Shown piece by piece: positions 56,890-64,000 of a stretch of 64,000 nt of DNA. A model generated the notes under the pieces. That model was given only the letters and a program-made list of their open reading frames with translations, was not told where the DNA came from and did no database searches. The stretch's first letter is position 1. Each line of letters starts with the position of its first letter. A program made the position numbers and the translations under genes. The stretch comes from Lepeophtheirus salmonis (taxonomy: Eukaryota > Arthropoda > Copepoda > Siphonostomatoida > Caligidae): positions 1,364,001 through 1,428,000 of the forward strand of contig NC_052138.2 in the NCBI RefSeq assembly GCF_016086655.4. Reading direction: 5' to 3'.

Positions 56890-57304
56890 AAAGAATCTTG
56901 CCAATTTTTCCAATGAGACACTTTTCTTTTTTTTTATCTTGCCATTTTTTCCTTCACATTTTTTCCGTTGCCATTTTTTCCTGACACTGTTTTCTTCAAC
57001 TCCTCCAGGTCCAGTTTGGCCTTTTTGACAGATAAAGTATTCCTCACTAACGTATCGTACTTGCTCACGGCGTAGACGGTGGTCCTGGAGACGCTGAACT
57101 ACTGTGAGTACGCTAATGGAATTTCGTCGATCACGTTCAAGTGTCATTTTCTTGACTTGTACGTTAGATAGAGAGCTCAGTTTTTTTTGTGTTTTCCACC
57201 TAATTGTGTATGCTTTAATACATCGAAATATGACTTCATTTCAATCACTCAAACTTAATTAGGTATTGAATTAGTAAGTGTTTAGATTTCGATGGACCTC
57301 CCGG
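56890..57304 (-). mobile_element. Mariner-like family B, 5' half (minus)
   Basis: The right edge (inverse CCGGGAGGTCCATCGAAATC) is the family B 5' TIR next to TA at 57305-57306. A minus-strand transposase N-terminus opens MTLERDRRNSISVLTVVQRL at 57147 and includes KGQTGPGGVEENS, the decayed KKAKLDPEELKKTA region. The 3' half is missing. Confidence 0.65.
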
Positions 57305-57423
57305 TAAAAGACAGATGATATTATAAAGGGTCTTAATTCACTAGTACCACATGTCTCGCTCCCGCCTTCTCCTCGCGCTCTTTTTTTCTTTACGAAAATA
57401 TCAAATCGAATCATCAGTCATCC

Positions 57424-57690
57424 CTTGTGTTGTATCGATCCTTACTTGTTCGGTCTACTCCAGTTCAGTCTTAGGACTGGTCCTTACGACCGTTGGTGTT
57501 TAAGACTATCAGTACTAGAACTGATTAAAATAGTAAAAATAAAGTTTAGTGACGTCTCAAGGACTTAACTTTATAAGTTGTTAGGACTTATTTGCTGTAA
57601 AGAGACTATCTTTTTTATCTCTTTTATATGCAGGACTGAACTGGACGGGACTCCAGTCTTCATTTCTAAATGAGGACAAACACAACATTA
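57424..57690. mobile_element. R4 MITE-like element
   Basis: Left TTGTGTTGTATCGATCCTTA and TCGGTCTACTCCAGTTCAGT, right GGACTGAACTGGACGGGACT and GACAAACACAACATTAG, form the sub-terminal inverted repeats of R4 in a 267-bp copy. Confidence 0.6.
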
Positions 57691-59284
57691 GTCATTACTA
57701 GACTGATTTAAGCCAAGGCGACTGCTTTTAATTAACTTTTTTAAAGCTCCTTCATGTAAAAAATAATAATAATTCTAGAAATGTTATTTTTGTTTAAAAA
57801 GTTGAATAAGGTAAATGACCTTATTCAGTTATTATTCATATATCAAAATAAACCTTAATTGTACTATAATGAAATGGCCCCTTATACAAAAGTATGACGG
57901 AATGTAAGTAGAAAAGAATGGACCGACAAAATATTTCTTAACACAGTTATCCATCAGTATTTTGTAAAGATAAAAGTACGCAAAAAAGATATTTTATAAC
58001 TAATTAACAAATGAATAAATATCATTTGAAATTTGAGTGGACAAAATTTAACTAAGGCCGGGTCAGGTGAAAAAACTAAAAGAAGAGAAAGCCACATTTT
58101 AATTCTAGAAAGGTTGAATCTACATATTAGACACCTACATACATTTTTCAAGGATTTTTCTTTAAAATATTTCCTCACAGATTCTAATCTAAATAAGGTT
58201 CAGTTACTTGTGACAAATGTCAAATATCCTCTTTTCCCTTAGGGGACATGACAAATTCTTTGATAAGGTGTTTGTTTCTGTCACCGTTTTATTTCACTAA
58301 TGAAAAAAAAAATACAATGTATTTTCTTGTCAGATTCTTTATTTTTATGCTTCCCCCTATTAGTGCTATGAAGGTTGACTAGTTGAATTCGAATGAGATC
58401 TTGCAAAGCTGTGGACAATTTCCTGAAAATTGCTAAATAATAATTGTATAGTTTGGGAAATATACTGGCTATCTACTAGCAACTGAATTTGGCCCTGTTT
58501 TCTATTTCTTTTTTAAGGAAAGTATAGTTCGAAAGCTTGGAATCGATTCTGAATCCGTGAAATAACAAAGTGTTCAAGTTACATATCTCTGTTTTTTTGG
58601 AGGTGAATACGTTTTTGCAATATTAGAAGGCTATCTAAAGTCATGTTCTCTACCTTGTAAGAACTGGTGTTGGAGGATGGAGAACATTACAAAAGGCAGT
58701 AAGCTCACATAAGTCTATATATTGGTGCCATCTAGCTCCTTAATGAGGATTGAGGGCTCTACAATCTTTGGCGGAGTCAAATACTCTGGAATTTAATGCT
58801 TAATATTTAATACAACATGGTATAAAAGTTTAGAGTTTTCGTATAGTGTTACATACATATCTGTAATGGAAAGAAAAATGGTTGCACTTAATATTTATAA
58901 AGGGAAAATGGACTGTAGAAACCTCGATAGCATTGGCGGTTAGATGGATAGGATACATGGGGGTGGGGAAACTAAAAGACCTTGTTTTGGAGGGGTAAAC
59001 TTAGAGAGTCTGTAATCAGGGCAGCTTCTATAGAACGATTGCACTAATACACATTTTCTACCAAAAAATGCAAATAAAGGCCGAATCTTATTTACATAAT
59101 TTGGACATCACTAGTGTGATCAGCAGTGATGTAAGAAATATGTTGTTAGTTGATTAAAGGAAGTCTCCTCGAGAACAACAGCTCTTCTCTTGATATATAT
59201 TTTACTGTCCAATATAAATTGCGTGTACACGCACTATAGATGTAGCAACCCGCCTATCAAATACAATTAGGAAAATCAAGGTAA
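57691..59284. other. AT-rich intergenic DNA, no gene seen
   Basis: Only short low-complexity frames (for example 57954-58178 minus and 58033-58242 plus, which overlap each other). No repeats of the families above were recognised. Confidence 0.5.
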
Positions 59285-59735
59285 GAATGGACATGTTAAA
59301 AAAAAAGAAGAAGCTGAAAATCAACATGGTAACCCTGACAATTTGAAGAATGTTTAGGAGGAGAGAAAAAATAATGTTCATGACGTTTCATTAGATCAAC
59401 TACAATCAGCTGTGACAAGGGAGGAAGGAAAAAAGGATATAAACAAGGACATTTGTTAGAATAACTCCGATGTCGATCCTCAATTTTACTCTGAGTACAA
59501 CAAGGACTTACAATTAAAACTCCGCAACAAATCCTCAGGGTTACACTTCGTCTTTATTGAGCACAAACGAATGTTCAATCAGGTTTTGAATAGAATTGAA
59601 TCTATTTAGGAAAGAATTTTCACTACACAGGAATGTAAAAATAACGACAACTGCCAAGGAAAAGAAAATGTCTTCTTTATACTATCAATTACAAATAACG
59701 GCCAGCTAAATAACACACTGGATTTACATGATTGA
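59285..59735 (+). repeat. Interspersed repeat family R1, full-length
   Basis: One of the best-preserved copies: ATGGTAACCCTGACAATTTG, CAACTACAATCAGCTGTGAC, GGACTTACAATTAAAACTCC, AACAAATCCTCAGGGTTACA, CTGGATTTACATGATTGATG. Confidence 0.75.
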
Positions 59736-60642
59736 TGATGAAGCTTCCTTCTTTCTGTTTGGTCAGTACTAATTCACGGTTCACAAACCGGTTCTTTTAC
59801 GTATTAAAAACAAAAAACAGTTCGTGGGTAACCTCCTTTCTTTCAGTTTACCTGTTCACGAATTGGTTCGAATCTGCCATCCATGTCTTGACTATTAATT
59901 ACATATCATATTAAATATATTTATTGAGATTATGTAATGTCGAATATTTATCTTTATTTTAGCTGGTCCGTTAATTTATAAGTGAAATTAAATTAATTTT
60001 CACCTTTGATTATATATATATGTTTATATTATACCGGAACCATATTATTATAAGACTTGCCCGCACCGAAAGGGTCTAAAAATTAAAAAGAAATCACATT
60101 GACCATTGTCAATGTGATTTCTCGCTCCCTCCTTGTCCAGAGCAACCCCGGATAACCCTTAGCTAGTAAGTTATAAATAGCTTCATTGTTACTCTCGTTC
60201 CTTCATGAGACAACGCACTAGTTATTACTAAATATTTAGAGGTTCTCTTTTCAAGAATGAAATCATAACGATAACAGATATTTACTATTTACTAATTGTA
60301 CTTAACCACAATTCATATTATATTATATTTTTATAAAAGTTGTACATACAATCAGTTCTTGTTCTTTTTTCTCCTTTTTATGTCTAGTAGATCCATACGA
60401 AATAAATCTTTGATTGAATTATGCGATGGCAGCGCCCTCAAGCAATCGATACCTATCTATATTTTGATGACACACGCCTCACACTTTAAAATTGCTGCTG
60501 GGAAAGAAGAAATTATTTTATTCTTTGATTTTTCCTTTTTTAAATATCCCAAAGAGAAAAGAAGTTTTCAATCTTACATTTATTAATTTATTATTACTAT
60601 AATAATCAATATTAATAGAGCAAAGTCAATCACTTTGTATAT
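59736..60642. other. Intergenic with a strong hairpin, no gene
   Basis: 60-96-codon frames here are AT-rich and lack domains. 60090-60121 is a perfect hairpin (separate entry). 60104-60180 resembles 52659-52745. Confidence 0.45.
60090..60121. repeat. Perfect 14-bp inverted repeat, 4-base loop
   Basis: GAAATCACATTGAC (60090-60103), CATT, GTCAATGTGATTTC (60108-60121). A related but unpaired sequence (TTTTGACCATTGTCAATGTG) occurs at about 52657, so the motif belongs to a repeat family. No T-run follows, so it is not a terminator of the usual kind. Confidence 0.85.
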
Positions 60643-60644
60643 AC

Positions 60645-62190
60645 AGGGTGCTTCAGATGAATGTGGGAAATCTTTAAAGGCTCATCCCGAACGAATTAGA
60701 CAGAGTAAACGAATAAGTGTATTATCATTTGAAAGCTGCATTTAAGGGCATTCAATTGGTTATATTGAGATCCGACTTTCTTGTAAACCTCAACCACACG
60801 GACCCGGAACATTGGGAGGCCTGAGGAACTCTTGAAGGCCACTGATCAGGGTAATAATATTGTCAAACAAAAATTCCCTAAAGCAATAGTTTGTGAACAG
60901 CAACTCTTATCAGTGCGCCATCTAGCGCAAAAATAAATTTGCATATTCCTCCTCTTTCTTTCTTCAACTCCTTTATCTTCTCTTCAGTTCGTTGTATCTC
61001 TGCTCCAGGCCCCCCTCCTTGCGGACGACCATGAAAATGTTTTGTTAATATGTGAAATCGAGATAATTTATCAATGTAGAATACTCCAAAATATCCTGTA
61101 GCCCCTCCCTCCCCTCATCCTACAAAAATCTTTAAGTCGGTACCCCCACCCCCTCAAATGGATGTCATAAATGTATGAGCTCCTAGCGGGACCATTTAGG
61201 AATCACATATATTAAAGGAAATTAAAGTGTATTTTTACATTTATTTTAATAATGTAGATTTATCTCCCAGGCCATACCAAACCTCCAGGTGGGACTGATC
61301 CGGGCTCGTCCGTATTTTTAACACACCTGGTCTAAAGCCTAATAAATCTCAAAGTTAATATATTAACTTATCAATTCATAGTACATTCAAGGGAGTAAAT
61401 ATTAATATTAAATTGAAGAAAGGAAAGTTATACGACTATTGTATAATACGCAGAAAAATATTTTTTTCGTTTCTTATCACATCCTTCTCTTGTGTAATCC
61501 ATTTGACGTGCTCCACACATAGAAATTTAAATTTAATTGATCAAAAAAACTTTAAGGAAAGTCTACAACTCTTAATCAATAAAATAGTATTAGAAGCTCT
61601 TACCGGGTAAAGAAACTTTATAAATATGATTCATATTAAGGGTCTATTTGGAAAAAAAGTTTTTCATATATGTTTACAATATCTATTCATAACAATTATC
61701 TGCTTATGAAATTGTTACATTTCTACAATTAACTTGACTTTGAATCTTTTGAATAAAGTATAATATTGCCTTCACTAGGAACTACCGAGACGCGAACCTT
61801 TACACATTGAGTTCAAAAGAATAATTCCTTAGTAGCACGTTGTTCATTGAGCTACGTCGTTTTGTATTTACAATTTTTTTATTGAAAAAACAAATTTAAA
61901 AAAATGAACCCATTTGAGTATTGTTCATTTCAAATCGTATAAAAGACAATCAATTTTAAGGACAAAAACTACGTCCTTTTGACAAATTTGGGAACAACAT
62001 TTTAGGCTGGCCAGAAGGGGGTGTTGTTCTATTAAATATGAAATTTGTAGATTGCGTAATTACTACCTGACAATAATTATTAATTTACTAAAGCTGTCAT
62101 AATTATTCGTTGATTCTTGAAGAGAGAACAAGTTAAGTATAAAAGAATCACTAGAAGTGTAAAAGACAAAGAGTAGCTCTGAAGATTTGT
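60645..62190. other. Intergenic; solo Tc-like end and transposon scraps
   Basis: 60645 reads CAGGGTGCTTCAGATGAATG after TA, a Tc/mariner-like end without a recognised partner. A GC-rich R5-like scrap (CCCCCCTCCTTGCGGACGAC) lies at 61009. A degraded tRNA-like sequence (minus) is at 61776-61860. No gene. Confidence 0.35.
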
Positions 62191-62194
62191 TGTG

Positions 62195-62395
62195 GAGTTA
62201 TAAGACTCGGAGTTGAATTACGGATCCACATAGTTGTAATTCCTGCCTATATCATTGATAGATACGGAGTGGAGTTTATGCTTATTTCTTTCCTACCACA
62301 GCTGCTTGGAGCTAATTTAATGAATCATCATGACAGCTAAGCTGCTCTCCTCCAAAATATTCTTCCAATTGTCAGGGTGACCACGTTAATTTAAA
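62195..62395 (-). repeat. R1 repeat, partial copy (minus)
   Basis: Inverse R1: CTCGGAGTTGAATTACGGAT, CACAGCTGCTTGGAGCTAAT, AAGCTGCTCTCCTCCAAAAT, CTTCCAATTGTCAGGGTGAC. Confidence 0.65.
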
Positions 62396-62445
62396 GTTTT
62401 TTTTAAAACATTAATCCTGAATCCTTCTTAGTTATTATTAGAATG

Positions 62446-63158
62446 AGGATTTTTGAGCTCTTTTATTTTGGCCAAAATGAGCAAAAAAAAAGAACGCTAC
62501 GATTTTGAAAATCTTGAGCACCCAAAATATTAAAATTGAGCAATTTGTATTTAAAGAAAAATATAGTTTTGTAAGGATTATTTAATGTAATTCGAGTTAT
62601 TTTGTATTTAACATAATTTATTAATACATTTTCCTAAATTATATCCATAAATGAAGATTCTAGAATGATTTTCTTTCCTTAATTTTTGCCTTCGATCTGT
62701 ATTAACGGGTTTAAACATACTAAATGAATGTTGAACGTCCAGATTATAAGTTTGAGCAACATTTTCAAGAGTCTTGTTAGATGGAGCACCACACCTGATC
62801 ACAAAATTTTGTATAAATGGGAGATGAGGATTTCGCAATTTGGCAGAAATTCTCCTTCCTCCAATTAGAAAGTTGTTCGAATCTGGCTCTCTCACATATC
62901 TGCATATGTAATCATAACGATTTCATCACATACATATTTTTATCTCCAAAAAGAGAGCTTAATAGAAGAGAGTTTTTGAAAGTGAATTTTCCCTCGAAAA
63001 ATATCATGAAAGAATCATTCAAAACTGATGTGCAATCTAACTAGAACACAAAATTTCTTTATTTATTTCATATCAGTTTCGAAAAATGAGCATTTTTCAC
63101 GAAAATAAGGTCAAAATAAGCAATTTTTTGAGCGACTAAGCGATTGCTCATAAATCCT
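62446..63158. mobile_element. R6, 713-bp element with 13-bp TIRs
   Basis: The left end AGGATTTTTGAGC and right end GCTCATAAATCCT are inverted repeats (12 of 13). Sub-terminal regions are rich in GAGCAA / TTGCTC. A minus frame of 95 codons (62608-62895; IGGRRISAKLRNPHLPFIQN, then NLDVQHSFSMFKPVNTDRRQ) could be a transposase remnant, but I recognise no motif. Fragments at 10399-10560 and 53895-54139 show that it is a dispersed family. Confidence 0.65.
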
Positions 63159-63420
63159 AAGTCTACTTATTTTGTTTGCCAGTCCTATTATAAGTTCTAA
63201 ATAACTGCCAATATAATTCACTATTTTCCTATATCAAGAAAAAACAAGTGTTTAAAGTTAGAAATCGTTTGTTCATTCCTCCACCAATATGGCAGATATT
63301 TGACGATGATATATATATTTTTTTACAAAACATATCTATTATATATTGAAACAAACAGATCATCAAAAAGTGTTTGTGAATTTGTAGACACTGCCTGGAG
63401 ACTATACAATAATAAGATAT

Positions 63421-64000
63421 TAGGTTTGGGGTAAAAGTAATTTCTTAGTTCAAAGCCAAGTATGCCCCTTTCTGTTCAATAACTTGTTGCCCGTGAGAAT
63501 CCGACTTTATAATGCCCTTTTCGTAGAAGCCCTTGTTTCTACAATCAATTTTCACAGGTCTCTATTTAGGCCAAATTTGTACCTTCAAACACGTTGCCTA
63601 TAGACAGGAACAGGTGGTAGTCACTTGGTGGATGCATAAGAACTTCCCAACGGAGCTCCTGGAGCTTCTGGTGCACCCTCAAAGATGAGCTCGCCCTGGG
63701 GGTGTCTTGATGATACATGATTCCTCTCTTATTCGCTTTTCTTTTTGTATCCAGTCTTCTGTAGATGGTTCAAAATGGTTTTATGATCAATATTCAGCTC
63801 CCGGCCGATGCTAAAACTGCCAACATAACGCCCTATTTAGATATTTTCCATGATTTCATCGACATTTTGAACGACAGGCCTCCAAGTGCGTGGCGCAGCA
63901 TACACCTCCACTATATCAGAACGAAATAGCTCAAACCATTGTTGTGCAATACGAACCGAAAGAGTATAAGCCCTTATTATAAGTTATTCCTTGGAGACCT
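63421..64000 (-). mobile_element. Mariner (SETMAR/Hsmar-like) transposase relic, internally deleted
   Basis: The left edge TTAGGTTTGGGGTAAAAGTAA resembles a mariner TIR. Minus-strand coding begins beyond the window. It reads VVQQWFELFRSDIVEVYAAP, VQNVDEIMENI, stop, SFSIGRELNIDHKTILNHLQ (second HTH). It then jumps to KLQELRWEVLMHPPSDYHLF and GQQVIEQKGAYLALN, the C-terminal end. The catalytic centre between these blocks is absent, and several stops and frameshifts are present. A dead, deleted copy cut by the window end. Confidence 0.75.

Noticed and set aside
61776..61860. tRNA-like sequence on the minus strand (TAGCTCAATGA A-box-like and GGTTCGCGTCT B-box-like)
   Set aside because: The acceptor ends do not pair, the T-arm stem is not complementary, and the D-arm is mismatched. 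At best a degraded tRNA-derived relic.

Overview
The window looks like nuclear DNA of an animal. I infer an arthropod, most likely a parasitic (caligid-type) copepod. It is strongly AT-rich and carries canonical metazoan genes with short GT-AG introns. It is crowded with decayed Tc1/mariner, piggyBac, MULE and hAT-like DNA transposons and with short non-autonomous repeats. The species assignment is inference from gene and repeat style; no database was searched. I see no prokaryotic-type operons, rRNA, CRISPR array or convincing tRNA.

Positions 1 to about 22.5 kb are almost entirely repeats. They include a Tc1-like family A (internally deleted copies with TIRs resembling TACAGGGTTGATCTTATCTA), a mariner-like family B (about 820 bp), several MITE-type families, a piggyBac relic, and AT-rich arrays with GC-rich ends. 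One isolated cysteine-rich terminal-exon candidate lies at 19.26 to 19.49 kb.

Positions 22.66 to 26.42 kb hold an 11-exon EXOC3 (Sec6) exocyst gene. Its first intron contains a complete, intronless ORF on the same strand for an ANKRA2/RFXANK-type ankyrin protein. Positions 26.4 to 38.2 kb are again repeats, including a deleted mariner nested inside another repeat.

Positions 38.27 to 48.71 kb form a compact gene island without recognisable transposons: ornithine decarboxylase antizyme (OAZ, +), TRMT5 (-), RAD52 (+), SCOC (-) and CCT7 (+). The genes alternate in strand, so intergenic spaces are alternately convergent and divergent. The antizyme has the classic TCC-TGA-T +1 programmed frameshift site. 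Directly after it, two perfect stems (11 bp and 7 bp) can form an H-type pseudoknot, but only in spliced mRNA, because both stems pair bases across the exon junction. This is the most striking signal in the window.

Positions 48.7 to 64 kb return to repeats: a probable BEL/Pao relic, a MULE transposase C-terminus with a fold-back duplication, hAT-like pieces, a 713-bp TIR element, and an internally deleted mariner running off the right edge. The protein-coding genes are all housekeeping (secretion, polyamine control, tRNA modification, DNA repair, Golgi trafficking, protein folding). They share no pathway, and their clustering looks like ordinary gene-dense euchromatin between transposon-rich stretches.
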